From the NCBI GenBank assembly GCA_003160215.1, contig PLQW01000115.1:1-46813 (forward strand): 46,813 bases of DNA, in the 5' to 3' direction. Shown one piece after another: positions 17,522 to 25,590 of this stretch. Source of the stretch: Acidobacteriaceae bacterium (GTDB lineage: Bacteria > Acidobacteriota > Terriglobia > Terriglobales > Acidobacteriaceae). The notes under the pieces are model-generated. The model was given only the letters and a program-made list of their open reading frames with translations, did not search any database and was not told where the DNA came from. Both the position numbers and the translations under genes were made by a program. The stretch's first letter is position 1, and the number at the start of each line of letters is the position of its first letter.

Positions 17522-18231
17522 GCTTTGGTCTCCCGGGTTGCGGCTAGCGGCCATTTCCGCGTCAAAGATTATGAAGTTCCTGCAAACCGTTGCAGCTTTC
17601 GCTGGCGATCTTCATCAGTCTGTTTTCAGCAATGTGACTTTTCAGTAATGTAACCTGTCCGGTGGAGCAGATGCGACAATTCCGCAGCTCAAACTGCGAG
17701 TAGCAGAGCGCATCTCCTCTACCCGTCAACGGATGTACCCCGTGAATGCGTAAATCGTGCCCGTTCCCAAGCAGATGCGGGCAGTCCGTGGTTCGCCTTG
17801 CGGGTTGCGGAATGTGGAGTAACATCCGGCAATTCCGGATTTTCATGGGAAGGCCTCAACACAGTACTTTTCGCCTTGGTGCCTGGAAAAGCTGTACCTA
17901 ACGAGAGAGAACGTAACTCACGAAATTCAATGGCATGGCTCCCAGCATCGCTAGCAGCCACACTCCAAGGCCGCGTACCGTCCAGAACTCATGCTCATGT
18001 CCGTGCATGGACTCATCCACCGCGAGGATAGTAGGCCGAGGAGTGTTTGGGATTCCATAAGATTCACGTCGCTTCCAATATCTTGCTGCAAAGATCAATG
18101 TGTCACTCCGCGAGTCTAAAGCAGTGCACGATGCCCGTGGTACTCAAATATTTCGTCCGATCTGTAACCCTGACGAAAGGTTCAGACCTGTGGCGTGCGA
18201 TACCCCGGCTGTTGCCGTTAGGATGGCGGCT
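17522..18231. other. Long gap without recognised gene
   Basis: No gene is supported here. A 66-codon minus-strand frame ending at 17898 encodes one hydrophobic segment (LGVWLLAMLGAMPLNFVSYV), but I see no ribosome site or family. The region adjoins a transposase remnant and may be debris from insertion events; it also holds the promoter of the HAD phosphatase. Confidence 0.4.
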
Positions 18232-18483
18232 CCAGAGTCGCACAGTTGGAAGCGGATTTGCCGGAATAGTTGTCCTTCTTCCGCTTCCCCCGACACCTGT
18301 GGAAGAAGCTGCGCACCACCAATATCATCGAATGCAGTTTCGCGGAGGTTCGCCGTCGTACTCGGCCCATGGTCCGCTTCGTGAACGCGCAGAGCGTGGA
18401 TCGCATCATCTACTCCATCTTTCCAGCGCTTCAACCTGGAATGGAAACTCCGCACCCTCCGCGTTTTTACACAAGCAGCTTGA
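18232..18483 (+). pseudogene. C-terminal remnant of an IS256-family transposase
   Basis: The frame reads QLEADLPE, an in-frame stop (TAG), then LSFFRFPRHLWKKLRTTNII, ECSFAEVRRRTRPMVRFVNA and QSVDRIIYSIF. A frameshift near 18418 leads to SFQRFNLEWKLRTLRVFTQA and a stop at 18481-18483. This is the C-terminal end of a mutator-type (IS256) transposase, with the LRTTNxIE and RRTR motifs. The DDE residues and N-terminal two thirds are missing, and I found no terminal inverted repeats. It is a dead fragment, and the stop plus the frameshift show that it has been inactive for some time. Confidence 0.75.
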
Positions 18484-18530
18484 CGTCACCTTTTTATGGA
18501 ATCCAACGTGCAACAAAGTGGCTCCGAGTC

Positions 18531-18536
18531 TATAAT
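18531..18536 (+). promoter_or_regulatory. Perfect TATAAT -10 box before the M48 protease
   Basis: TATAAT lies 54 bp upstream of the ATG at 18591, between the transposase remnant and the protease gene. No good -35 hexamer is seen at 16-18 bp spacing, so the promoter call rests on the -10 element and its position. Confidence 0.4.
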
Positions 18537-18590
18537 GAGCGCAAGTACCACCCCGGCAAGGTGGCTCAGCGTTCGGCACTGGAGTTTTCC

Positions 18591-19769
18591 ATGAAGTCAC
18601 GCCCTCTCGCCGTTGCAACCGCAATGCTGCTGAGTGTCCTCCTGGCTCTTCCTTCGTTCGCGCAGGACACCACGCAAACTCAGGCACCATCAGCGCAGTC
18701 ACCAAGCAATCCACAAGACCAAACTCAACCTGCGGCAGGCACGAGCTCTGACACGACTGCTCCCGCCGGCAGCGCGTCGACGCCGGCATCGACGCAGGAC
18801 GCACCCAAAGCCACCCACGATAAGGGCAAGAATGACATCGATGACATCGGTAATCGCAAGGTCGGCTCAGGCAAGGGTATCGGGGACTGGTATGGGTACG
18901 ACACCGAGATCAAGATGGGCAAGCAGTACGCCATGATGATCGAGTCGAGTGCGCGGATGATCCAGGATCCGGTCATTGTTGAGTACGTGAACCGCATCGG
19001 CCAGAACCTGGTGCGCAACTCCGACGCCAAGGTGCCCTTCACCATCAAGGTTATCGACTCCGACGACATCAACGCCTTCGCCTTGCCAGGCGGTTTCTTC
19101 TACGTCAACAGCGGCCTCGTCCTTGCCGCGGACGATGAAGCCGAACTGGCGGGGGTGATGGCGCATGAGATCGCGCACGTTGCGGCCCGGCACGCGACTC
19201 GCGAGATGACGCGCGCCAACTACGCGAGCATGGCTTCGATTCCGCTGATCTTCGTGGGAAGTTGGGGCGTGTATGAAGCCGCGAGTATGGCCTTGAACCT
19301 GGCGTTGCCGCTGACCTTTATGAAATTTACGCGCGGCTTCGAAGCGGAAGCCGATTACCTGGGCGTGCAGTACATGTACAAGGCCGGTTACGATCCGCAG
19401 GCCTTCGTCTCTTTCTTTGAGAAGATCAAGGCGCAGGAAAAGAAGAAGCCGGGCACCTTGGCCAAGGCCTTCGCTTCTCATCCGCCGACTCCCGATCGAA
19501 TTCTCAAGACCCAGGAAGAGATACGCGCAGTCCTTCCGGCACGTCCGGAATACATTGTCAACACTTCTGAGTTCAACGATGTGAAGGCCCGCTTGGCCGC
19601 GCTGGAAAACCGCAAGAAGGGCATCGAACAGAAGGACACCACCAAGCCCTCGCTACGGCGCACTCAAACCGCGGACAGCGACAAGGGCCAGCCTGGCAAC
19701 GATGGCGACGATCGCCCGACCTTGCAACGGCGCGATGACGACTTCATCGCCAGCGCAGGTCAATGGTAG
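18591..19769 (+). CDS. Exported M48-family metalloprotease
   Basis: A 392-residue zinc metalloprotease with a signal peptide (MKSRPLAVATAMLLSVLLAL, cleavage near SFA-QD). A Thr/Ser/Pro/Ala-rich linker of about 60 residues precedes the catalytic domain. The zinc site is HEIAH at residues 192-196, and the third ligand is the Glu in FEAEADYLGVQYMYKAGYDP. FKKI-type helix FVSFFEKIKAQE and SHPPTPDRI are typical of the BepA/LoiP group, which handles outer-membrane proteins in the periplasm. The open frame extends upstream into the transposase remnant, but the ATG at 18591 with GGAG upstream and the signal peptide mark the start. The C-terminus is charged and low-complexity. A strong terminator follows. 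Confidence 0.92.
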   Translation: MKSRPLAVATAMLLSVLLALPSFAQDTTQTQAPSAQSPSNPQDQTQPAAGTSSDTTAPAGSASTPASTQDAPKATHDKGKNDIDDIGNRKVGSGKGIGDWYGYDTEIKMGKQYAMMIESSARMIQDPVIVEYVNRIGQNLVRNSDAKVPFTIKVIDSDDINAFALPGGFFYVNSGLVLAADDEAELAGVMAHEIAHVAARHATREMTRANYASMASIPLIFVGSWGVYEAASMALNLALPLTFMKFTRGFEAEADYLGVQYMYKAGYDPQAFVSFFEKIKAQEKKKPGTLAKAFASHPPTPDRILKTQEEIRAVLPARPEYIVNTSEFNDVKARLAALENRKKGIEQKDTTKPSLRRTQTADSDKGQPGNDGDDRPTLQRRDDDFIASAGQW

Positions 19770-19790
19770 CATCGCCCGAATCTAGCTCTG

Positions 19791-19822
19791 CCGGCGGCCG
19801 CGTGCCGCCGGTTTGCTATTTG
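19791..19822 (+). terminator. Intrinsic terminator after the M48 protease
   Basis: CCGGCGGC (19791-19798) pairs perfectly with GCCGCCGG (19804-19811) around a 5-base loop and is followed by TTTGCTATTTG. It lies 21 bp after the stop codon. Confidence 0.75.
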
Positions 19823-19879
19823 CGGATCATGTTCGAGCCAGATTCAGTTTGAGCGCTCATCTTGTCTGTCGGCAAACGA

Positions 19880-20335
19880 TCACCTTTCTGTCAGCTCGAA
19901 TACCGGATAGTTTGCAGCGAGGCTCGCAAAAACCTGGACGGCTGAACCGGCGGGGACGGGGAAGTAGCGCTGCACGGTGGTCTTGAAGCTATCCAGGTAA
20001 GCTTTCAGCAGTTCGGGTTTTTCTGGATCGGCAACCGGCTGCAAGCGATAGCTCTGGCGCGACCGTCCCTTCTTCAGCGTAACCTCACCTGCCGCTTCCG
20101 CGTTGCGGACCCACTGCGTGCGGCCGCGTGGCGCCACCAGAAACCGTTTGCCGCCAATCTCCAGCAGATCAATCGGAGTGGAGCACAGCCGTCCGCTTTT
20201 CCGCCCTCGGACCTGAAGCAGGTAATTGTGTTTCAGTCCAAAGCCGAGGCCCACCAGGAATCCGAACAAACGGTTGAACGCGCGTTCCATCGCGGTCGGT
20301 CGCCGGAAGACAGGCGTGCTGGAGTTGGTCGCCAT
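19880..20335 (-). CDS. DUF385-type nitroreductase/F420-binding split-barrel protein
   Basis: A 151-residue protein of the deazaflavin-dependent nitroreductase family (DUF385, PF04075-like). The family pattern is visible: a helical N-terminus (AMERAFNRLFGFLVGLGFG), strand YLLQVRGRKSGRLCSTPIDL, then LEIGGKRFLVAPRGRTQWVR and NAEAAGEVTLKKG, which form the split beta-barrel. Characterised relatives bind F420 or other flavins and reduce nitro compounds or quinones; whether this organism makes F420 cannot be judged here. Length is normal. It stands alone on the minus strand, convergent with the M48 protease, and a terminator separates it from the zinc-ribbon gene upstream. Confidence 0.85.
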   Translation of the reverse strand: MATNSSTPVFRRPTAMERAFNRLFGFLVGLGFGLKHNYLLQVRGRKSGRLCSTPIDLLEIGGKRFLVAPRGRTQWVRNAEAAGEVTLKKGRSRQSYRLQPVADPEKPELLKAYLDSFKTTVQRYFPVPAGSAVQVFASLAANYPVFELTER

Positions 20336-20415
20336 AAACCTATTTTACGCAGCTTCTTGCCCGAAGGTTGGAGAGTGCCGGGCCGTACTCCGCGGAATTC
20401 GCGCGGGCCAACCCG

Positions 20416-20444
20416 AATACAAAAGGGCGTTCGAATGAGCGCCC
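20416..20444 (-). terminator. Intrinsic terminator for the zinc-ribbon gene
   Basis: AAGGGCG (20421-20427) pairs with CGCCCTT (20438-20444) around a 10-base loop. Read on the minus strand the stem is followed by TTTTGT. It lies between the zinc-ribbon gene and the DUF385 gene. Confidence 0.6.
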
Positions 20445-20501
20445 TTCTAATTTGCGAACGAATATTCCCGCAGGTACGAATCGGCTGGCTCACGCCGGCA
20501 A

Positions 20502-20741
20502 CTAGGCCGCCTTCCTGCCCGGCGCGATGGCGATCGGGCTGGGAGCCGGCGAACTCTGCGGCTTAGAGCGAACCAGCTTCATTTCCGTCCAGTCGTAAGG
20601 AAATTCCCTGCCACAATCCAGGCACACGACATAGGTTCCGGTGACTGAGGCGGCTACGCTGCGCCGAAGTTTTCCTTTCACCGTGATGGGAAAGCTGCAA
20701 CGTTGGTGCGAACAACCGAAGACCAGATCGAACAGACTCAT
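20502..20741 (-). CDS. Small zinc-ribbon-like protein
   Basis: A 79-residue protein. Two Cys pairs are spaced like a zinc ribbon or partial finger: CSHQRC near residues 10-15 and CLDCGREF near 44-51. Basic residues lie between them and a Pro/Ser-rich tail follows. No enzyme motif is present and I do not know its function; similar short proteins occur in Acidobacteria. The Met at 20741 has GAGAGG upstream, and the open frame before it lacks such a site, so I start here. Stem-loop DNA downstream would end its transcript. Confidence 0.6.
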   Translation of the reverse strand: MSLFDLVFGCSHQRCSFPITVKGKLRRSVAASVTGTYVVCLDCGREFPYDWTEMKLVRSKPQSSPAPSPIAIAPGRKAA

Positions 20742-21126
20742 AAGCCGCCTCTCGCCCCCCAGCAAAGGAGAACCAGGGGACTGCGCCCGAATCACGGCGC
20801 GAAGTTGGGTCAAGCCTCTTGCGCAAGATAACCCGTTTCTGGATCTTTAGATTCGAAGGCTACGGAAAAGGTTTGACGGAACCAACCAAGCGTTCCCGTT
20901 TCGACAACCTTAAGATTACTAAAGTGCCTTCTCTAAAGTGCTATTGCAAAGCTGAGGGCCACACTAGATATCGGCAAGTTGGGAGACGAAATGAGTTGCA
21001 TGCTGTGCAAAGCTGGCATCGGCTTACAGGGAAGTTGATTATGAGCGCTAGGTGCCCCAAAGACCGGAGATCAGGCGCAACCGCAGGCTGGCACGCTCCG
21101 TTGGAATGGATGCCGTTAGGAACGAG
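20742..21126. other. Gap without recognised gene
   Basis: This lies between the zinc-ribbon gene start and the anti-sigma gene stop, both on the minus strand. I see short open frames only and no domain. The promoter of the zinc-ribbon gene should lie near its right side. Confidence 0.4.
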
Positions 21127-21411
21127 CTACTTGGTAGTAGGAGAGTCGCTCTGTCCCTGAGGATCGCTGGCTTGGCTCTTGTGGCATTCGCACTTGGAGA
21201 CGATAGCCGTCCGCAGCCGGGTGCGAAGGTCGTCGGGAAGTTCGTACAAGTGGGAGTCGCGGTAGATCTCGATAGTCATCTTGGTGGTATTGCAGACCAC
21301 GTAGCAGTTGTGACACCACTGAAGATGGTCCTCCAATTCGGCTCGCGTTTGAGCGTCCATCGAGTCGTCAAGGTAGTCGGTGAGCTCTTTCAGAAAATCA
21401 GAGCAGGTCAC
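21127..21411 (-). CDS. Zinc-finger anti-sigma factor (zf-HC2)
   Basis: A 94-residue protein with the zinc-binding anti-sigma signature: Cys3 (MTCSDF), then HLQWCHNCYVVC, giving H-x3-C-x2-C. It has no transmembrane helix, so it should be a cytoplasmic regulator that holds the partner sigma factor, possibly sensing redox or zinc. The start is GTG and overlaps the sigma-factor stop (GTGA), which implies coupled translation and fixed stoichiometry. The C-terminal 40 residues include a further Cys pair (KCECHK) that could extend metal binding. The assignment is firm from the motif and gene order; the signal is unknown. Confidence 0.88.
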   Translation of the reverse strand: MTCSDFLKELTDYLDDSMDAQTRAELEDHLQWCHNCYVVCNTTKMTIEIYRDSHLYELPDDLRTRLRTAIVSKCECHKSQASDPQGQSDSPTTK

Positions 21412-22034
21412 TGTTTGCCATCTCCACCAGTACGATTTTTGAAATACTTGCTCAACCGTTCACGCAACTGCAGCCGGGCCCGAAGCAGGCGGGACTTGAC
21501 CGCGGGAATACTCAAATCCAAGGCATCCGCCGTCTCTTCGGTGGAGAGCCCCTCAACGTCGCGCAAGACAAACACCGTGCGAAAGCTTGGCGGCAACCCT
21601 TGTATCGTCTTGCCCAGGATCTCTTTCAACTCACCCTGGTTGTAAAGCTGTTCCGGATTCGGAGACCAGTCCGCGACTTCGCGCGGCATGGAATCTTCTT
21701 CGGTCTTGATGTCCTCATCGAGCGACACCATGCGCTCGGGACGCCGGCGGCGCAAGCGCATGAGCGCTTCGTTCACCGCGATCCGTACCAGCCAGGTGTA
21801 AAACTTCGACTGCTCCTGGAAGTTCGCCAGGTTCTGGTACGCCTTCAGGAAAGCGTCCTGCACCACGTCTTCCGCGTCTTCGCGGTTCTGCGTGATGTGC
21901 TGCGCAATCCGGAACACGTTGCGGTCATACCGCTTCACCAGCTCTTCGAAAGCGCTGATGTCGCCGGCCTTGGCCGCGTGGACTAGCGTAAGTTCATCGC
22001 CAGCCGCTTCTACCTTTGGTTGGATGGTTCCCAT
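21408..22034 (-). CDS. ECF sigma-70 factor (RpoE-like)
   Basis: A 208-residue extracytoplasmic-function sigma factor. Region 2 is AFEELVKRYDRNVFRIAQHI, then REDAEDVVQDAFLKAYQNL and TWLVRIAVNEALMRLRRRR. Region 4 is LPPSFRTVFVLRDVEGLSTE followed by the helix-turn-helix TADALDLSIPAVKSRLLRAR. An acidic linker of about 40 residues joins them. The gene is paired with a zf-HC2 anti-sigma gene by a four-base overlap. I prefer the ATG at 22034; an in-frame Met at 22118 would add 28 residues encoded by a strong hairpin region. Such factors usually transcribe their own operon, but no matching promoter could be defined by eye. Confidence 0.92.
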   Translation of the reverse strand: MGTIQPKVEAAGDELTLVHAAKAGDISAFEELVKRYDRNVFRIAQHITQNREDAEDVVQDAFLKAYQNLANFQEQSKFYTWLVRIAVNEALMRLRRRRPERMVSLDEDIKTEEDSMPREVADWSPNPEQLYNQGELKEILGKTIQGLPPSFRTVFVLRDVEGLSTEETADALDLSIPAVKSRLLRARLQLRERLSKYFKNRTGGDGKQ

Positions 22035-22065
22035 GTTTGCAAGATTCAGGATTTTAATCCAGGGC

Positions 22066-22098
22066 CCCCAAGGCGCGCTGCTTTTGCGCGGCTTGGGG
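22066..22098 (-). promoter_or_regulatory. Strong hairpin in the sigma-factor leader
   Basis: CCCCAAG (22066-22072) pairs with CTTGGGG (22092-22098). After a single mismatch, CGCGC (22074-22078) pairs with GCGCG (22086-22090) around a 7-base loop. The hairpin lies 31 bases upstream of the chosen sigma ATG. No U-tract follows toward the gene, so a leader control element is more likely than a terminator. Confidence 0.4.
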
Positions 22099-22343
22099 TG
22101 GTTTACGCCCCAGCACAAAAATCCCGAAAGCCATTGTACCTATACCGCCGAGGATTCGGGAAAGCCGGAGAAACAAAATTTTACTGGTCGAGCTACCGCT
22201 GCCTGCTCCGTTGACTCACGGGTCTGGTGGAAATACGTCTATTGTACGGACGCGCGAGTCCAACAGATGTCACTGGCGGGAACCCATTTCGTAAATGAAT
22301 TGTTTCGGCCCGGGCTGGAAGGAATCGCGCTAAACTGAATCCA
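22099..22343. other. Rest of the divergent intergenic region
   Basis: Together with the hairpin at 22066-22098 this makes a 309-bp gap between the divergent sigma and transglycosylase genes. It should carry both promoters. I cannot define -35/-10 boxes with confidence. Confidence 0.4.
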
Positions 22344-24656
22344 GTGAGTCCTCAAAGTCGCTTCCACGTCGTTTTTCTGGCCCTTGTGCTGGCCTTGCTG
22401 GGCAATGGAGTGCTTGCGCAAGAGACCTCCTCCGCCCACAAGAAAAAGCCTGGCTCCAGTACCAGCACCCATAAATCAACAAAGTCGGCGAGCAAAAAGT
22501 CGGCGTCTGCCCAGCATCACGCGCCGCGTAAGAAAGTAACGGCTGCCCGCGCCCACAGCATGAAGCGGACCTTCGTGGCCTCCAGCGACTTACGTCCGAT
22601 GGCGCGGCAGCTCGTGGAATTTCGCACTCCCGTTGCCTATGCCGGGGTCGAAACGTACGCCCACGCCCATGCTGGAATGGAGGCTGGAGCGCTGGCCTGG
22701 TTCGCCATCGGATACGCGCACTACCTCGACGCGCAGTATCCGGCGGCGATCGCCGCCATGCAGAAGGCGCAACCTCAGATCGGCGAATTGAAGGATTACA
22801 CGGCGTTCTTTATCGGCAACTCGTACGTGCTCAGCAACAATCCCGAGGACTCGTTTGCGTATCTGCGGGACTTCGCTATTCGCTTTCCGGATTCGCTCTA
22901 CGCACACGATGCGTTGATTGCTTACGCCAGGGCGCTACTGGCGACCAATCGGCCGGCGGAAGCGGTGCGCACGCTTCAAGCGCATCGCACGCCCGCCAGC
23001 GCCGAGACGGAATACTTCCTGGGCAAAGCGGAGGTGCAGAATGGACAGGACCGAGCTGGGGAGGAGATCCTGCGTCACGTTTACTACAACTATGCCACCA
23101 ATTACACCGCCGATAATGCAGCCGCGGATTTGAAGAGGATTCCGGAGGTGGCTTCGCTTCCGCCGGTGACCTACGCCGAGCACCTGAAGCGCGCTGAGGC
23201 GCTCTACAAGGCGCGTCGCTATCCCGCAGCGGCCGACGAGTATCGCACCCTGGCGGATCTCGCTCCGCCGGGAGAGCAATCCGCAGCGCTGATTCAGCTC
23301 GCCAATTCCTACATGCACGATGGCAATACCCGCGATGCCCGCGCCGCTCTCGATCGCATTCCCGACGATGGCAGCGAAGCCAGCGCCGAGAAGTGGTACC
23401 AGCGTGCCGAGATTGCCCGCAATGCCAATGACGAAGCCGCCCTGACCACCATCCTGGAGCACATGCGCAGCACCACTCCCAAGTCGCCGTGGCTGGAATC
23501 GGCTTTGTTTACCGCGGGAAACATGTACTTGCTACGCAAGGATTATGACCGCGCCATTGACTATTACCGCGAGCTTCATGAGCGGTTCCCGTCGGGAACG
23601 AAAGCGGCGTACGCGCATTGGAAGTGCGCCTGGCTCACCTACCGCCAGAACCGCAAGGAGCAAGCCAGGAAATATTTCGACGAGCAGATTGAGTTTTATC
23701 CCGACACCAACGAAGTTCCGAATGCCATGTACTGGCGGGGGCGCATGGCGGAGGACGAGAGTCAGTATGGCGCGGCCCGGGCGTACTACCAGAAGCTTGC
23801 GGAGCGTTATCGCAACTACTACTACGGCGTGCTGGCGCGCAAGCGGTTGGCGGTCTTGCCTGCGGCTCCCTCGGTAATTGTGGCGTCGCTGCAGCACATC
23901 GGTTCGGCGCCGGCGTACGATGCCGAATCAAAAGTCACCGACCCACCCGAGGACGACCTTCACTACATGCGCGCCCGGCTGCTGGAAAATGCTGGCGTGA
24001 CTGACCTGGCGGTTCGGGAATTGCAAGCCGGCAGCTCGACCGGTCCGTCGTGGGAGATGCTGGAAATTGCGCACATCTATTCCAGCGGGGGCGAGTACTT
24101 CCGTGCGCTACAGGCGTTGAAGCGCGCCATCGCGGGATATTTTGCCATGGATGTAGACGCGCTCCCCGCGCCCTACTGGCACGGACTATTCCCGCGCCCC
24201 TATTGGGATGCACTGCGGCGCTACTCGGACGAGAACGGAATCGATCCTTACCTGGTGGCATCGCTGATTCGGCAGGAATCGGAGTTCAACCCCAGCGCCA
24301 TCTCCCATGCCAACGCTTACGGGCTGATGCAACTGTTGCCCAAGACGGGGAAGGGCGAGGCCAAAAAAGCGGGACTGCAGCACTACAATACCGACTCGCT
24401 GCTCGATCCGACTACAAATATTGAACTGGGAACCCGCTACTTCCGCCAGATGATTGACCACTTCGGCGGACAGACGGAGTACGCCCTGGCTGCTTATAAC
24501 GCTGGCGCCGAGCGCGTCGAGGATTGGCGCGCGTCGGGCAACTTCCGCGACGTGGAGGAGTTCGTCGAGTCCATCCCGTTCACCGAAACCCGCGAATACG
24601 TGCAGGCCATCGTGCGTAACGCCGAGGTGTACAAACGGGTGTACGGGACACCATAA
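22344..24656 (+). CDS. Soluble lytic murein transglycosylase (Slt70-like)
   Basis: A 770-residue exported peptidoglycan-cleaving enzyme. The start is GTG, followed by a signal peptide (FHVVFLALVLALLGNGVLA). A basic Lys/Ser/His-rich linker precedes a long superhelical region of TPR-like helices (about residues 90-590), as in Slt70. The C-terminal SLT domain starts at RYSDENGIDPYLVASLIRQE; Glu645 in RQESEFNPSAIS is the expected catalytic acid. AYGLMQLLPKTGK and ALAAYNAGAERV are the other conserved motifs. It cleaves the MurNAc-GlcNAc bond with formation of 1,6-anhydroMurNAc in this family. It lies divergent from the sigma gene; no strong ribosome site precedes the GTG. Confidence 0.9.
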   Translation: MSPQSRFHVVFLALVLALLGNGVLAQETSSAHKKKPGSSTSTHKSTKSASKKSASAQHHAPRKKVTAARAHSMKRTFVASSDLRPMARQLVEFRTPVAYAGVETYAHAHAGMEAGALAWFAIGYAHYLDAQYPAAIAAMQKAQPQIGELKDYTAFFIGNSYVLSNNPEDSFAYLRDFAIRFPDSLYAHDALIAYARALLATNRPAEAVRTLQAHRTPASAETEYFLGKAEVQNGQDRAGEEILRHVYYNYATNYTADNAAADLKRIPEVASLPPVTYAEHLKRAEALYKARRYPAAADEYRTLADLAPPGEQSAALIQLANSYMHDGNTRDARAALDRIPDDGSEASAEKWYQRAEIARNANDEAALTTILEHMRSTTPKSPWLESALFTAGNMYLLRKDYDRAIDYYRELHERFPSGTKAAYAHWKCAWLTYRQNRKEQARKYFDEQIEFYPDTNEVPNAMYWRGRMAEDESQYGAARAYYQKLAERYRNYYYGVLARKRLAVLPAAPSVIVASLQHIGSAPAYDAESKVTDPPEDDLHYMRARLLENAGVTDLAVRELQAGSSTGPSWEMLEIAHIYSSGGEYFRALQALKRAIAGYFAMDVDALPAPYWHGLFPRPYWDALRRYSDENGIDPYLVASLIRQESEFNPSAISHANAYGLMQLLPKTGKGEAKKAGLQHYNTDSLLDPTTNIELGTRYFRQMIDHFGGQTEYALAAYNAGAERVEDWRASGNFRDVEEFVESIPFTETREYVQAIVRNAEVYKRVYGTP

Positions 24657-24753
24657 GACACTGCTCTTGGCACCCAGTAGCGCAGAGAGCGCTTGGCTTG
24701 ATCGGGGTTCAGCCCAAGGCACTGAGCGCAACGGGTGGATCGTGATTCATGAA

Positions 24754-24804
24754 TTGTCATTACGAGCAACGGACCTGCTGGGCAGGTTGAAACAGGAATG
24801 ACAA
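24754..24804. repeat. Short palindromic element, copy 1
   Basis: A 51-bp element bounded by perfect 8-bp inverted repeats, TTGTCATT at the left and AATGACAA at the right. The left end continues ACGAGC, as in the copy at 35826. It is the shortest member of the TTGTCATT family in this window. Confidence 0.55.
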
Positions 24805-24842
24805 CTCTGCAAGATCGTCCGGCTAAGTCCTTTGTTTGCGTT

Positions 24843-24983
24843 GTTGTCATTGGGAGCGCCAGCTTTTGGCGCGAGGAATCTGCTTTTTCCATAACCACAC
24901 AAAAGCGTATCCCTCGCTCCTCCACCCCGGCGAGTGCAAAACCGGCACTCGCCGGGGATCCCGGCTGCGCTCGTGACGACAAC
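24843..24983. repeat. Palindromic element with 13-bp hairpin, copy 2
   Basis: Starts GTTGTCATTGGGAGCG and ends GTGACGACAAC, so the ends are inverted repeats. GAGGAATCTGCTTTTT follows inside the left end. The interior holds a perfect 13-bp stem: CCCCGGCGAGTGC (24925-24937) pairs with GCACTCGCCGGGG (24945-24957) around a 7-base loop. It resembles a REP/MITE-type non-coding element. Confidence 0.6.
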
Positions 24984-25189
24984 ATCCGACGTAGAAGGTA
25001 GTTACATTCCTTTGAGGTTCGCAGAATTTGGCGTGGAGGCGGCGACATCGCTCGTCTCTGGATTCTTCTCCGAGTTCCCGATGGCGAATGCAGGATTCCA
25101 GCCGCGATGCAGCAGCCATGGTTTGAATCGTGGGAACTCCGTTACAATCGGAGATGGCGCATTGCGCCGCGCACGAATGGAGGAGATTG

Positions 25190-25453
25190 ATGGCACAAGT
25201 GAAAATCACGGTCCGCAGGAATGGGCCGTTCCGCGTGGAGGCGCCCGAGGGCACGATCGAATTGGTGGATGCCGAGGGCAATCCGTACGACTTGACCGGC
25301 AAGACAGCGTTTTCTCTGTGCCGCTGTGGCGGATCGGTGAACAAACCCTTCTGCGACGGGACCCATTCCAAGATTGGCTTCCAGGCCGCGGAAGCCGCAG
25401 TGCAAAAGGCCGATGAGACGGTGCCCCAAGAGGAGCCGAAACCTGGCGCCTAG
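25190..25453 (+). CDS. CDGSH iron-sulfur domain protein
   Basis: An 87-residue protein with the CDGSH-type [2Fe-2S] signature CRCGGSVNKPFCDGTH (three Cys and one His as cluster ligands) at about residues 44-59. The N-terminal half is a small beta domain (VKITVRRNGPFRVEAPEGTI) and the tail is acidic. Bacterial members of this size are cytoplasmic electron-transfer or cluster-handling proteins; no partner gene is adjacent. GGAGGAG lies just upstream of the ATG at 25190; an upstream in-frame ATG at 25130 lacks such a site. A good intrinsic terminator follows, so the gene is probably monocistronic. Confidence 0.88.
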   Translation: MAQVKITVRRNGPFRVEAPEGTIELVDAEGNPYDLTGKTAFSLCRCGGSVNKPFCDGTHSKIGFQAAEAAVQKADETVPQEEPKPGA

Positions 25454-25490
25454 CAAAGATTGGTAATCAGTTCTAGAGTTTAGCACGCGA

Positions 25491-25516
25491 AGGGCCGCTG
25501 ACCGGCGGTCCTTTTT
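25491..25516 (+). terminator. Intrinsic terminator after the CDGSH gene
   Basis: AGGGCCGC (25491-25498) pairs with GCGGTCCT (25505-25512) with one G-T pair and a 6-base loop, followed by TTTT. Confidence 0.75.
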
Positions 25517-25562
25517 GTGTAGTTGGCGGGATCGGTGAATGAATGACGGTGCCGGTCAAGTG

Positions 25563-25590
25563 CTGACCACTAACCACTGACCACTGCCTC
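25563..25590. repeat. Heptamer array overlapping the VWA stop codon
   Basis: Four units of 7 bp: CTGACCA, CTAACCA, CTGACCA, CTGCCTC. The last unit contributes two of the three bases of the stop codon of the minus-strand VWA gene (25589-25591). Confidence 0.7.

Larger units (their letters stand above)
24657..25189. other. Intergenic stretch with two REP/MITE-like elements
   Basis: No gene is supported. It holds two palindromic elements (24754-24804 and 24843-24983, listed separately). TACAAT at 25143-25148 could be a -10 box for the CDGSH gene; it sits inside CTCCG-TTACAAT-CGGAG, a small inverted repeat. Confidence 0.5.

Noticed and set aside
17898-18098. 66-codon minus-strand frame with one hydrophobic segment
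   Set aside because: No ribosome site, no family and no conserved context; adjacent to insertion debris.
22035-22118. Longer N-terminus for the ECF sigma factor
   Set aside because: The added 28 residues are encoded by a strong hairpin and do not resemble sigma region 2.
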